A DNA stretch of 64,000 nucleotides, taken from NCBI RefSeq assembly GCF_014138625.1, contig NZ_JACJHY010000030.1:1-64000 (forward strand). Reading direction: 5' to 3'. Shown here piece after piece: positions 43,953 to 52,780 of this stretch; within the stretch, counting starts at the first letter, position 1, and each line of letters opens with the position of its first letter. This stretch comes from Aminobacter ciceronei (GTDB taxonomy: Bacteria > Pseudomonadota > Alphaproteobacteria > Rhizobiales > Rhizobiaceae). A program made the translations under genes and the position numbers. The notes beneath the pieces were generated by a model. The model searched no databases and was not told the DNA's origin. It saw only the letters and a program-made list of their open reading frames with translations.

Positions 43953-45031
43953 TGGCTGGACGTCCCCTGGCTGCTGTCCTCGCTTTTTGCCTGTTCGTGC
44001 CGTCGACCGCCGCTTACGCCAGCGAGGCGTCGGCCAAGGTGATCACTGACGCCATCGACGGTTTCATCCGCCCGGCCTATGGCCGGCTGGTCGGCACGAC
44101 TGCCGATCTCAGTAAGTCTATGGTTACGCTTTGTGCAAAACCGTCTTCCGACACGCTTGCTGCAGCGCGCGCGGCATTCGCCAGAACCACGGCGACCTGG
44201 TCGGAGATCGAGATCATCCGCTTCGGACCAATCACCGAGCAGAACCGGCTGGAGCGCCTGCTGTTCTGGCCAGACCGCAAGGGAACCGGGCTGAAGCAGG
44301 TGCAGTCGGCCCTTGCCGACAAGGATGCCACCGCCACCGACGCAGCCACTCTCGGCCAGAAGAGCGTTGCCATGCAGGGGCTCGGCGCGTTGGAATTCGT
44401 GCTGTTCGGCACCGCCGCCGATGAGCTTTCCGGCACCTCGGCCGCCTATCGCTGCGCCTATGGCCAGGCGATATCAGGCAACATCGGGGCCATTGCCGCC
44501 GAGGTCGACGCCGCATGGCGCGACGACAAGGGTTTTGCCAGCCAGTGGAAGAACCCGGGTGCTGCCAATCCGCTCTACCGCGACGACACCGAAGCGCTGA
44601 CCGAACTGCTCGAAGTCTATGTCAACGGGCTCGAGCTGGTGCGCGACGTGCGCCTCAATGGCTTTTTCGGCAAGAATGCCGCGTCCGACAAGCCGAAGCA
44701 GGCGCTTTATTGGCGCTCTCAAGGCACGGGCGCCTCGCTTGCCGGCAACATCGCGGGCATGGAAGCGCTTTTCGCCGCTTCGAAATTCGGCGAGCTGGTG
44801 CCGGCCGACGAGCGCTGGGTTGCCGAGTCGATCGGCTTCGAATTCGCCAATGCACAGGCAGCGGCGGCTGCGGTCACCGGCCCGATCGATGCGGCCCTTG
44901 CCGACCCCGCCAAACGCGAGAAGCTCGGCTATTTCGCGCTGGTGACGTCGAGCCTGTCGGAGCAGTTCGGCACCAGGCTTTCCGGGGCCCTCGGACTGAC
45001 TGCCGGTTTCTCGTCGCTCGACGGCGACTGA
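43952..45031 (+). CDS. Second imelysin-family protein (COG3489-like)
   Basis: Periplasmic imelysin/EfeO-like protein. The 359-residue protein has a signal peptide (LAAVLAFCLFVPSTAAYA|SEA), a helical core with FIRPAYGRLVGTTADL (near 37), WSEIEIIRFGPI (near 82) and MQGLGALEFVLFG (near 144). In that last motif the histidine of the classical GxHxxE signature is replaced, as in the COG3489 branch. ATG 43952 overlaps the oxidoreductase stop (TGATG). Probably works with the first imelysin and the di-haem protein. Confidence 0.87.
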   Translation: MAGRPLAAVLAFCLFVPSTAAYASEASAKVITDAIDGFIRPAYGRLVGTTADLSKSMVTLCAKPSSDTLAAARAAFARTTATWSEIEIIRFGPITEQNRLERLLFWPDRKGTGLKQVQSALADKDATATDAATLGQKSVAMQGLGALEFVLFGTAADELSGTSAAYRCAYGQAISGNIGAIAAEVDAAWRDDKGFASQWKNPGAANPLYRDDTEALTELLEVYVNGLELVRDVRLNGFFGKNAASDKPKQALYWRSQGTGASLAGNIAGMEALFAASKFGELVPADERWVAESIGFEFANAQAAAAAVTGPIDAALADPAKREKLGYFALVTSSLSEQFGTRLSGALGLTAGFSSLDGD

Positions 45032-45043
45032 AGAGCCAGGACA

Positions 45044-46153
45044 ATGCGCACACCGCTGTTCGACCGTCGCGATTTCCTCAAGGCAGCTGGAGCAGGCTTC
45101 GTGCTTTCGCTCAGCCCCGCCAGGCGCGCACTGGCACTCGAAACCGACGCAATGTTCGCCACAGCTTACCAGTCCAGGACCGGCGAGTATGGCGTGGCGA
45201 TCCTGTCGGAGGCCGGCAAGATCCTGCACAGCGTCACCCTGCCAGAGCGCGGACACGACGTGACATTCGATCCCGTCTCGCGCAAGTCGGTGGTGTTTGC
45301 GCGCCAGCCCGGCACCTTCATGCTGGTGTTCGACCACACCGGCAAAGACACGCCGCTGACCATCCCGAGCATCGCCGGCCGCCACTATTACGGCCATGGC
45401 GTATTCTCGCCCGATGGCGCGCTGCTCTACGTCACCGAAAACGACTTCGACAACGCCGCCGGCATGGTCGGCGTCTATGACGCGCGCGACGGCTTCCGCC
45501 GCCTCAGCGAATTCCCGACCCATGGCGTCGGCCCGCATGAGCTGATCCTGCTTGGCGACGGGCGCACGCTCGCCATCTGCAATGGCGGCATCGAGACCCA
45601 TCCGGATTTCGGCCGCGCCAAGCTCAACATTCCAACCATGAAGCCGTCCTTCGTGCTTGTCGACCGCGTCTCGGGCGATCTGATCGAGAAACACGAACTG
45701 CCGGAAAAGCTTCACCAACTGTCGATCCGGCATATGGACATCGACGCCCACGGCACCGTCTGGTTCGGCTGCCAGCACGAGGGGCCGGCAACGGAAAAGC
45801 CACTGTTGATCGGCCGAGCCGCGCGCGGCAAGGAGCTGGAAATGCTTGACATGCCCGAGGACATCCTCGGCGGTTTCCGCAACTATATCGGCTCGGTCGC
45901 GGCCAATCGCGACGCCGGGCTGATCGCCGTCTCTTCGCCGCAAGGCAACGCCTGGGCAATGATCGAGGCCAAGACGGGCAAGGTCGTGGCCAATGCCGAT
46001 CTGGTCGAGGTTTGCGGGTTGGCGCCGGACCGCGATGGTTTCCTCGCCACCACGGGCGCCGGCCTTGTCGTCGATCCCGACGGCAAAAAGACCGACGATC
46101 CCCAGCATGTCTGGGACAACCACATGCTGCGGATCGATCCGCGAAATACGTAA
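45044..46153 (+). CDS. DUF1513 protein with Tat signal (COG3490)
   Basis: Predicted periplasmic beta-propeller protein of the imelysin operon. The 369-residue protein begins with a twin-arginine signal (DRRDFLKAAGAGFVLSL), implying export in folded form, possibly with a cofactor. YGVAILSEAGKILHSVTLPERGHDVTFDP and GVFSPDGALLYVTENDFDNAAGMVGVYD follow, which are propeller-blade-like repeats. It starts 12 bp after the second imelysin gene and ends 12 bp from the convergent phnN. Confidence 0.87.
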   Translation: MRTPLFDRRDFLKAAGAGFVLSLSPARRALALETDAMFATAYQSRTGEYGVAILSEAGKILHSVTLPERGHDVTFDPVSRKSVVFARQPGTFMLVFDHTGKDTPLTIPSIAGRHYYGHGVFSPDGALLYVTENDFDNAAGMVGVYDARDGFRRLSEFPTHGVGPHELILLGDGRTLAICNGGIETHPDFGRAKLNIPTMKPSFVLVDRVSGDLIEKHELPEKLHQLSIRHMDIDAHGTVWFGCQHEGPATEKPLLIGRAARGKELEMLDMPEDILGGFRNYIGSVAANRDAGLIAVSSPQGNAWAMIEAKTGKVVANADLVEVCGLAPDRDGFLATTGAGLVVDPDGKKTDDPQHVWDNHMLRIDPRNT

Positions 46154-46165
46154 GTCTTTACTTAC

Positions 46166-46795
46166 CTATATCATGCCGGATACGTCGGAGAAGGCGACGG
46201 CCTTGCGCAACACGGCAAGGAAGCGTTCGCCGGCGATTTCAGCCGGGCCGCTGTTGTCGATCACCACATGGCCGGGACCACTGAGATCATGCGGAGCGGT
46301 ACGCGCCAGTCTCGCCAGCACCTCGCCGCGCGATTCACGGCCGCGCGCGGCAAGCCGGGTGGCCAGGATTTCGGGTGCTGCGGTGATTTCGACGACGGCG
46401 ACATTGGCGTAGCGCTGGCGTAGCGCCGGGATGACCCCGCGCGAGGTGTTGGCAACGACGACGTGGCCGACCGAAATGGCATCGTCGACGGAAGCTGGAA
46501 TGCCGTAGCGCAAACCATGCGCCTCCCAGGACAGCGCAAAGGCGCCCGATGCGTCAGCCTCGATGAAGGCGGCGTCGGCCAGCGTGTCGTGATCCTCGGT
46601 CGCGCCGTCGCTGTGGCGGGTGATGACGCGGCGGGCGAACTCGACATGGTCGTCGTCGGTCAGGCGCTCTCGGACATAGGCAATCAGCGTGTCCTTGCCG
46701 GCACCGCTGGGTCCAACGACGGCGACGAAGACGCCGTAGCGGACAGGAGAGCCAACGCGGGTCAGTTCACGCTCGATCAATGCTGAAACCATCAT
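46166..46795 (-). CDS. phnN: Ribose 1,5-bisphosphate phosphokinase
   Basis: Converts ribose-1,5-bisphosphate to PRPP, a late step of C-P lyase phosphonate breakdown and a salvage route. The 209-residue guanylate-kinase-like protein has Walker A VVGPSGAGKDTL (near 26) and FARRVITRHSDGATEDHD (near 53), plus VVVANTSRGVIPALRQRYANVAVVEITA. No other phn gene is in the window, so it stands alone here. Start 46795 is the first in-frame ATG (ATGATG); GGAGG lies rather far upstream. Confidence 0.87.
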   Translation of the reverse strand: MMVSALIERELTRVGSPVRYGVFVAVVGPSGAGKDTLIAYVRERLTDDDHVEFARRVITRHSDGATEDHDTLADAAFIEADASGAFALSWEAHGLRYGIPASVDDAISVGHVVVANTSRGVIPALRQRYANVAVVEITAAPEILATRLAARGRESRGEVLARLARTAPHDLSGPGHVVIDNSGPAEIAGERFLAVLRKAVAFSDVSGMI

Positions 46796-46818
46796 GCGAC
46801 GTCATTTCCTCCATGTCC

Positions 46819-46911
46819 GCGCATCGGCCCGAAAATCGCTCTCGATTTTCGGAAAGCACGATGCGCCACTTTAAGCCTTGGAGCGTCCTTTGTGCGTCCA
46901 CCCGGACGCAC
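46819..46911. repeat. RIME-like palindromic intergenic repeats
   Basis: A nested palindrome (outer GCGCATCG/CGATGCGC, 46819-46866; inner CCGAAAATCG/CGATTTTCGG, 4-nt loop) is followed by a GTGCGTCC/GGACGCAC hairpin (46892-46911). Similar CGTCC...GGACG hairpins occur near 50,020. The rest of the 316-bp gap (46796-47111) shows no gene. Confidence 0.7.
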
Positions 46912-47111
46912 GGCGCTCAAGTGCCCCCGCGCCCTGGCGGCGCCGGCCCTTTTCAGCAAGCTCGGCGCATTGAACATCTCCAGTGCTGACCTGTCACGCC
47001 CCATGGCTTGGACCACGGGCAGGCGGCGGCACTGCGATGCCATTAGGCGATTTACATGACGGAATGACGAAACGAGATGCAGGGCGGCAAATCCGCCCCT
47101 GGCACCCTTGT

Positions 47112-48704
47112 TCAGGCGACCTTGTCGCGGACCTGATAGTCCTTGATCGCGGCGAAGCGGATCATCTTCCAGCGCTCGGCCTCGTAATTGAGCGAGAATT
47201 CGTGCTGAGCGAGGAACACCGGGTCGTTATCGAGATCGCGCGCGATGTCGCCGCGATGGCTTTCGATGAAGCGGTGCAGGTCGGCCTTGTCGTCGGCATC
47301 AATCCAGCGGCAGACAGAGAAGCGCGCCATCTCGAAATCGACGGGCAGGGTATATTCCACCGACAGGCGCTCCTTGAGCACGTCGATCTGCAGCGCACCG
47401 ACGACGCCGACGATGGCAGGCGAGCCGTCCTCGGGCTGGAACAGCTGGACGACGCCTTCCTCGGCCATCTGGTGCAGCGCTTCCTTCAGCTTCTTGGCCT
47501 TCATCGCATCGCCGAGGCGGACGCGGCGCAGGATTTCGGGCGCAAAGTTGGGAACGCCGCGGAACAGGATGTCCTCGCCCTCGGTCAGCGTGTCGCCGAT
47601 GCGCAACGTGCCGTGGTTTGGGATGCCGACGACGTCGCCGGCATAAGCCTCGTCGGCGGTGATGCGCGAACGGGCGAAGAAGAACTGCGGCGCTGACAGG
47701 CTCATCTGCTTGCCGGTGCGGACCAGCTTGGCCTTCATGCCGCGCTTGAGCTCGCCGGAGCAGACACGCACGAAGGCGATACGGTCGCGGTGGTTCGGGT
47801 CCATATTGGCCTGGATCTTGAAGACGAAGGACGTCATCTTCTCTTCCGTCGCCTCGACCTTGCGCGTGTCGGCCTCCTGAGCCCGAGGCGCGGGGCCGAA
47901 GTCGCCAAGCGCCTCAATCAGGTCGCGGACGCCGAAATTGCGCAGGGCCGAACCGAAATAGACCGGCGTCAGATGGCCTTCGCGGAAGGCCTGCAGGTCG
48001 AACGGGCGGCAGGCCTCGCGGGCAAGCTCCAGTTCCTCGATAAACGCCGGGCGCTCATTGTCCGGCAACAGGCCGGCGGCGCGGTTGGAATCGGGACCAT
48101 GCACCGGCGTGCGCTCGGCCTCGGCGTCGCCACGGCGCACCGCGTTCTGGGCGAGGTGATAGGTGCCGGAGAAGGTCTTGCCCTGACCGATCGGCCATGT
48201 GATCGGGGCGGTGTCGAGCGCCAGCTTCTCTTCGATCTCGTCGAGAATCTCGAAGGTGTTGCGCGCCTCGCGGTCCATCTTGTTGACGAAGGTGATGATC
48301 GGGATGTCGCGCAGGCGGCAGACCTCGAACAGCTTCAGCGTGCGCGGCTCGATACCCTTGGCCGCGTCGATGACCATGACAGCACTGTCGACCGCAGACA
48401 ACGTTCTATAGGTATCGTCGGCGAAGTCCTCGTGGCCGGGCGTGTCGAGCAGGTTGAAGACGTTGTCGCCATATTCGAAGGTCATCACCGAGGTGACGAC
48501 CGAAATGCCGCGCTCGCGCTCGATCTTCATCCAGTCGGAGCGCGTCTGGATCTTGTCCTTCTTGGCCTTGACCTCGCCGGCGAGCTGGATCGCGCCGCCG
48601 AACAACAGCAGCTTTTCGGTCAGCGTCGTCTTGCCGGCGTCAGGGTGGGCGATGATCGCGAACGTACGGCGGCGCGCCACCGCCTTTTCGATGTCTTCAG
48701 CCAT
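47112..48704 (-). CDS. prfC: Peptide chain release factor 3
   Basis: Translational GTPase that recycles RF1/RF2 from the ribosome after termination. The 530-residue protein has the complete GTPase set: G1 AHPDAGKTTLTEKLL (near 19), the ERGISV switch (near 65), DTPGHEDFADDTYR (near 88), NKMDREA (near 142), then domain II and a C-terminal RF3 domain (VGALQIDVLKERLSVEY, near 430). Usual length (about 529). Confidence 0.96.
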   Translation of the reverse strand: MAEDIEKAVARRRTFAIIAHPDAGKTTLTEKLLLFGGAIQLAGEVKAKKDKIQTRSDWMKIERERGISVVTSVMTFEYGDNVFNLLDTPGHEDFADDTYRTLSAVDSAVMVIDAAKGIEPRTLKLFEVCRLRDIPIITFVNKMDREARNTFEILDEIEEKLALDTAPITWPIGQGKTFSGTYHLAQNAVRRGDAEAERTPVHGPDSNRAAGLLPDNERPAFIEELELAREACRPFDLQAFREGHLTPVYFGSALRNFGVRDLIEALGDFGPAPRAQEADTRKVEATEEKMTSFVFKIQANMDPNHRDRIAFVRVCSGELKRGMKAKLVRTGKQMSLSAPQFFFARSRITADEAYAGDVVGIPNHGTLRIGDTLTEGEDILFRGVPNFAPEILRRVRLGDAMKAKKLKEALHQMAEEGVVQLFQPEDGSPAIVGVVGALQIDVLKERLSVEYTLPVDFEMARFSVCRWIDADDKADLHRFIESHRGDIARDLDNDPVFLAQHEFSLNYEAERWKMIRFAAIKDYQVRDKVA

Positions 48705-48770
48705 CGGGGGTTCCTTGTGATGGCGGGCTTCTAACAGCCGAGGCCGTGCCTGTCGAGGAATTGGAGCAAT

Positions 48771-48875
48771 GACCTCCTCCCTCCCCCTTGAGGAGAGGGA
48801 CAGAGGGGTGCGGTAGGTCGCAGGGCGCGCTATTCGCAGCCCCGCTAACTCCTCCCCACGAGGGGGAAATCCCGA
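48771..48875. repeat. GC-rich hairpin repeats between prfC and the AlkC-like gene
   Basis: CCTCCCTCCCCCTTGAGG-type and CTCCCCACGAGGGGG-type short hairpins fill the gap. They resemble the CCCTCTG.../CCCCGCAAGGGGG elements elsewhere in the window. No gene is present. Confidence 0.45.
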
Positions 48876-48879
48876 GCCC

Positions 48880-49986
48880 TCATCCCTTCAGCTCGAAGCC
48901 GCCCTCGGCCACCGTCTCGCCATTGACGATCAGCTCGATCAAGTGATGGCCGGGATAGTGCTTGCGTGTGGTGAAGTCGCGCACCGCCTGGCTGATCGAG
49001 AGTTCCTTCTGGCTGCCCGGCGCAAGGTTGATCTCCTTGAGCTTGAACACTTTCTTCGAGCTGCCGCCGCTTTTCTTGACGTAGTGCACGGCATAGTCGA
49101 CCACCAGCTGCTGCGCCGTCTCGGCGGTCGAGGCGATGTTGGCCTTGAGCGTGATGCGGCCGCCGAGCAGGATCGCCGCCGGCTGGACCGCGAAGGTGTC
49201 GACACGCACCATCGGCTTGCCCGTCGTGCCGATCGCGCCAAGTGCGCGGGGATCGCCCTTCTTGATCATCGTCCGCAGCGCGTGCTTGACGATCCAGGCA
49301 GTGTTCCTGTCGTCCATGTCCCATGCCGAGATGCGGTCGATCACCCGGTCGGGATGGTCCTTGGATATGTCGTTGAGGTGGTTGGCCACGGATTTGCGCA
49401 CATAGAGGCTGGGATCGCTGCGCAGCGTCTCGAGGATGGGTGCCGTCGGCGACGGATCCTTGATCAGCTGCTTGAGCTGGAACGACCACGGTAGCCGCGG
49501 GCGCGATCCCTCGCTGGCCAGGCGGCGCACATGCTCGTTGTCGTCGAGTGCCCAGCGGCGCATCACCTTCAGCGTGCCATCGAAATCCATGGCCAGGAAA
49601 TGCCGGATGGCGAATTCGGCCGAACCAAAGCGGGTGAAATAGTGCAGTGCCTGCATCGACAGGTCGACATGGCCCTTGCCGTAAAGCGCGACATATTCCG
49701 ACAGAACGATCGAGGCGAAGCTGTGCTGGATGCGCGGCGCCAGCTCGTAAAGCACATCGACGCCACGCTCGAAGCTGCCCGGCAGGGCGCCGTGCAGGCT
49801 GGTCGCCGTCTGTCGCAGCCGCTGCATGATACCGAGATCGTCGAGATTGGCGGTCGCCAGCGCCATGAACTTTTCCGCATCGAAAGCAGCCGAGATGGAC
49901 GCCGTCTCGGTGGCAATGTGGCGAAGGCGGTCGCGATCGAAGATTTCCTTGAGTGCCGGGGCGGCTAGCGTCTGGTCTTCCGTCAT
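48880..49986 (-). CDS. DNA alkylation repair protein, AlkC-like with C-terminal Ig-like domain
   Basis: DNA glycosylase of the HEAT-repeat AlkC/AlkD superfamily that removes methylated bases without base flipping. In the 368-residue protein, helical HEAT-like repeats (about 20-235) include RIQHSFASIVLSEYVALYGKG and DPSLYVRKSVANHLNDISKDHPDRVIDRISAWD. A beta-rich Ig-like domain (about 265-368: ILLGGRITLKANIAST, HHLIELIVNGETVAEGGFEL) follows. ATG 49986 gives the natural start. The two-domain plan fits AlkC better than AlkD. Confidence 0.85.
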   Translation of the reverse strand: MTEDQTLAAPALKEIFDRDRLRHIATETASISAAFDAEKFMALATANLDDLGIMQRLRQTATSLHGALPGSFERGVDVLYELAPRIQHSFASIVLSEYVALYGKGHVDLSMQALHYFTRFGSAEFAIRHFLAMDFDGTLKVMRRWALDDNEHVRRLASEGSRPRLPWSFQLKQLIKDPSPTAPILETLRSDPSLYVRKSVANHLNDISKDHPDRVIDRISAWDMDDRNTAWIVKHALRTMIKKGDPRALGAIGTTGKPMVRVDTFAVQPAAILLGGRITLKANIASTAETAQQLVVDYAVHYVKKSGGSSKKVFKLKEINLAPGSQKELSISQAVRDFTTRKHYPGHHLIELIVNGETVAEGGFELKG

Positions 49987-50224
49987 CTGTTTCCGTCCTG
50001 CATGGCGCCCCCGCGCCGGCCCTTGGGCGTCCATTCGGACGAAGGGCTCGTTGCGCAGATACGAATCGGACCTCGAAACTACAATCCCTCTCCTGCCAAG
50101 GCACTGTCAGGAGACAGTCGACGACGGCGCTTTCGTCGTCGCAAACCGCCGTTGACGTTACTGCCGGACGGGCGGAAAATATTCTCAACGCGCGTGACAC
50201 ATCGCGCCTTTCCAGGAGGTCGAC

Positions 50225-50614
50225 ATGACCATCCACCAGGAAGTGCATCTCAAGGGCTCACCCAGAAACATCTATGAACTGCTGCTCGATTCCGCCCGCT
50301 TTCAGGCCATGACGGGTGGCCGGGCGGCCCATATCTCGCCCCATGAGGGCGGCGAAGTCTCGATGTTCGGCGGCGATATCGAGGCGCGCAATGTCGAACT
50401 GGTGCCCAACCGCCGCATCGTCCAGGCTTGGCGTTCCCGCGTCTGGCCCGAAGGCACCTATTCGATCGTGCGCTTCGAACTGCAGGCCGACGGCACCGGC
50501 ACGAGACTGACCTTCGACCAGGCCGGCTACCCACGCTCGGCGCATGCAGCGCTCGATGAAGGTTGGGCGAAAATGTACTGGGAGCCGATGAACCGCGCCC
50601 TGACGCATCATTGA
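50225..50614 (+). CDS. SRPBCC/AHSA1-domain protein
   Basis: Small helix-grip-fold protein likely binding a hydrophobic ligand. The 129-residue protein has the Aha1-like pattern: HLKGSPRNIYELLLD at the start, GGDIEARNVELVPNRRIVQAWRS in the middle and LTFDQAGYP...GWAKMYWEPMNRAL at the end. ATG 50225 is preceded by CAGGAGG. It stands alone, divergent from the AlkC-like gene. Ligand unknown. Confidence 0.85.
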   Translation: MTIHQEVHLKGSPRNIYELLLDSARFQAMTGGRAAHISPHEGGEVSMFGGDIEARNVELVPNRRIVQAWRSRVWPEGTYSIVRFELQADGTGTRLTFDQAGYPRSAHAALDEGWAKMYWEPMNRALTHH

Positions 50615-50635
50615 CGGCAGCGCGGCTAACGCCTT

Positions 50636-50992
50636 TCAGGCGTCTGCGGCCTGGCGCGCCAGCGCGACATAGTGAGTGACATGCCGGTCCTCGATGTCCG
50701 ACACCGAGAAGAGCTTGATGTGGCGTCGCAGTTTGCCTTGCCCCAGAAGCACGCCGTGCGTGTCCGGCAAAGCCGCACCTTGGCTGAGTTCCAGCGTAAC
50801 ATGACCGGCATATGAGAAGACGCCGCAAAACGGCGTACGCGCCGAAAACAGGATGCCGCCGTATTTGACCTCCTCGGAGATGGACGGACCGGCCTGCAGC
50901 ACGATCTCGCGCAGCCGCGACACAATAGCGAAGTGATCTGCCCGCTGATCCTGCAGCTCGTCCAGGAAGGCTAGAACGCGATCACAGGCCAT
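50636..50992 (-). CDS. DUF1801-like protein
   Basis: Small protein of the DUF1801 (YdhG-like) family, function unknown. The 118-residue protein has LREIVLQAGPSISEEVKYGGILFSARTPFCGVFSYAGHVTLELSQGA, the usual core with the conserved KYG. ATG 50992 overlaps the end of the VOC gene by 11 bp; the longer frame to 51088 is antisense-like. It probably forms an operon with the VOC protein. Confidence 0.78.
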   Translation of the reverse strand: MACDRVLAFLDELQDQRADHFAIVSRLREIVLQAGPSISEEVKYGGILFSARTPFCGVFSYAGHVTLELSQGAALPDTHGVLLGQGKLRRHIKLFSVSDIEDRHVTHYVALARQAADA

Positions 50993-51392
50993 GGTCAATC
51001 CGTGGCGCATAGAACTGCCTGAACTCGTGGGATGGTTCGCGGTTGGAGTAGATGCAGAGCGTGATGCCGTTGGGGTCCTGGATCGCAAAGCCGCGATCGC
51101 CCCAGGGATGGTCTTCGATCGGCATGACAGGCACCAGCCCCACAGCCGTCATTGCGCGATGCTCGCCATCGACGTCGTCGACGCAGAAATTGTAAGTCAG
51201 GCCCGCCGTGTCGCATGTGGGTTGTTCTCCCCGCGGCTCCATGAATTGCAGCGAAAGCCCTGTCTCAAATTCAAGGCTGACATACCAGCCGCAATCGAAG
51301 ACAGGATGCACGCCAAAATGCCTGATGTAGAAGTCGCGTGTCTCGACGACGCGTTTGGTCGTGATGCAGAGAGATGCAGTTGTCGGGCGCAT
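50982..51392 (-). CDS. VOC-fold (glyoxalase/bleomycin-resistance type) protein
   Basis: The 136-residue protein has the paired beta-alpha-beta-beta-beta modules of the vicinal oxygen chelate fold: TRDFYIRHFGVHPVFDCGWYVSLEF in the first half, and GLTYNFCVDDVDGEHRAMTAVG and WGDRGFAIQDPNGITLCIY in the second. The start at 51392 is from homology; no strong ribosome binding site is seen. Substrate unknown; could be an isomerase, a dioxygenase-like enzyme or a drug-binding protein. Of the 289-bp gap upstream (51393-51681), I can assign nothing. Confidence 0.8.
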   Translation of the reverse strand: MRPTTASLCITTKRVVETRDFYIRHFGVHPVFDCGWYVSLEFETGLSLQFMEPRGEQPTCDTAGLTYNFCVDDVDGEHRAMTAVGLVPVMPIEDHPWGDRGFAIQDPNGITLCIYSNREPSHEFRQFYAPRIDHGL

Positions 51393-51681
51393 TGTGCAAG
51401 CTCGCGGTGAGTTGACTGGCGAGATCTGCTGTCTTCGAGGCTTCGCCAAACGCAGCGGCAACAAGCCAAGGCTGGCAGCAGAAATCCCTTCGGATGTCCC
51501 TGGAAAATACACTTCGGCCCGCTTCGATCTTGAACAAATCGGACAGCGGCCGGTCAAACTGACACTTGGGACAGCCGCGCAGACATTGGGCAAAGCGCAA
51601 GTGCCGACGCATTGGTCTGGACACGTCTACGCGTAGGCGTCGATCTCGTTCCGCCTAAACGTCGCCTGCAGGCCGCCGGTT

Positions 51682-52476
51682 TCAGCCGGCCAGTGCGAGT
51701 TGCGCCAATGCCGGCTGGAACGGGCGGACGGTCATTTCATCAGGCGTCATGGCGACAAAACTCGACGGCGGCACCGCCTGCCAGCTCTGTCCTTCGCGGT
51801 CGAAGGGTTCGGAGACGATACAGCGACCGGTTTCGCCGTCGCGGGTGTAGAGCGTCGGCGCATGTCCGTCGGTGGCAAAGCGCACGGCAAACAGGCTTGT
51901 GCCGTCACTGAAAGCGGCAGTCAGCTTCAGCTGCGGATCAATGCCGGCGCCATGTGCGGCAGCAACCACACGGCCGGTGGCACGGGTGACCGCGCCCTGC
52001 GGATCAGCGTCGAGCCCCTCTTCCAGCATCAGCATGAAAAACAGCTCGGAATCGGTCGTGCCCTGGCGCTGCTCGTAGAGATCGTCGTTGATGCTGGCCT
52101 CGAGCCGGCGCCGGATCTTCTCGAAGCCCGAGATCTGGCCGTTGTGCATGAAGCTCCAGCGTCCCGAAATGAAGGGGTGGCAGTTGGCGCGGCTGGTGGC
52201 GCCGCCGGTCGATGCCCGGACATGGGCGAGAAACAGGCCCGACTTGATCTGCCGGCACAGGCTTTTCAGATTGGGGTCCGACCAGGCCGGCAGGATGTCG
52301 CGATAGAGGCCCGGCTCCGGCCTGTCGCCATACCAGGCAAGCCCGAAACCGTCGCCATTGGTCGGCGACTTGGCCTCCTGCGCGCAATGACTCTGTGCGA
52401 TCAGCGAATGGCACGGCGCCGTCACGATGTCTTCGAGGAAGACCTCTTCACCGATATAGGCAGCCCACCGGCACAT
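51682..52476 (-). CDS. Class II glutamine amidotransferase (YafJ/DUG3-like)
   Basis: N-terminal nucleophile hydrolase. ATG 52476 puts Cys at position 2 (MCRWAAYIGEE), as required after Met removal. The 264-residue protein also has SPTNGDGFGLAWYG (near 37), LAHVRASTGG (near 82), NCHPFISGRWSFMHNGQISGF (near 97) and TTDSELFFMLMLE (near 138), the ordered motifs of this family. A TTG 9 bp upstream would bury the cysteine and is less likely. It follows the DUF6356 gene by 5 bp. Physiological substrate unknown. Confidence 0.88.
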   Translation of the reverse strand: MCRWAAYIGEEVFLEDIVTAPCHSLIAQSHCAQEAKSPTNGDGFGLAWYGDRPEPGLYRDILPAWSDPNLKSLCRQIKSGLFLAHVRASTGGATSRANCHPFISGRWSFMHNGQISGFEKIRRRLEASINDDLYEQRQGTTDSELFFMLMLEEGLDADPQGAVTRATGRVVAAAHGAGIDPQLKLTAAFSDGTSLFAVRFATDGHAPTLYTRDGETGRCIVSEPFDREGQSWQAVPPSSFVAMTPDEMTVRPFQPALAQLALAG

Positions 52477-52481
52477 GCGCT

Positions 52482-52697
52482 TCAACGTCCCCGATTGTGT
52501 GTCCGCTCGTACAGCCGGCGGATGATCGTGCTGGCAGTAGATTCGAACAGGAAGGGTAACAAAGCGTGAATGAGTGCCGCGCCCGCTGCCAGGAACAGCT
52601 GACCGGCGAACCAGCCGGCAAAACGCATGTGCTCGAAATAGCTCTCGTCGACCGCCTCGGGGTGAGCCGTGAACAGCTTTGCGATGCGTGCGGACAT
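52482..52697 (-). CDS. DUF6356 family small membrane protein
   Basis: A 71-residue protein. It has FTAHPEAVDESYFEHMRFAGWF (near 9-30), then a hydrophobic stretch QLFLAAGAALIHALLPFLFESTAS (33-56) and a basic tail, the DUF6356 pattern. ATG 52697 has AGGGAGGTTCTC directly upstream. It heads an operon with the glutamine amidotransferase and is divergent from the Lrp gene. Function unknown. Confidence 0.8.
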   Translation of the reverse strand: MSARIAKLFTAHPEAVDESYFEHMRFAGWFAGQLFLAAGAALIHALLPFLFESTASTIIRRLYERTHNRGR

Positions 52698-52780
52698 GAG
52701 AACCTCCCTGGCTGACATGAGTATCGTCGCACGGGAGAGAGGTTCATCGGTCCCAATCTGTCCTTGCCATTCACCAAGTT

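Noticed and set aside
43952-45031. Second imelysin as a degraded pseudogene because the GxHxxE histidine is missing
   Set aside because: The frame is intact, a signal peptide is present, and the His-less motif is normal, from memory, for the COG3489 branch.
46819-46911. Small RNA gene in the phnN-prfC gap
   Set aside because: The hairpins are symmetrical repeat palindromes without a promoter-hairpin-T-tract layout.
51355-51636. A 93-residue plus-strand open frame overlapping the VOC gene start
   Set aside because: No recognisable family, no good ribosome binding site, and partly antisense to the VOC gene; nothing supports expression.
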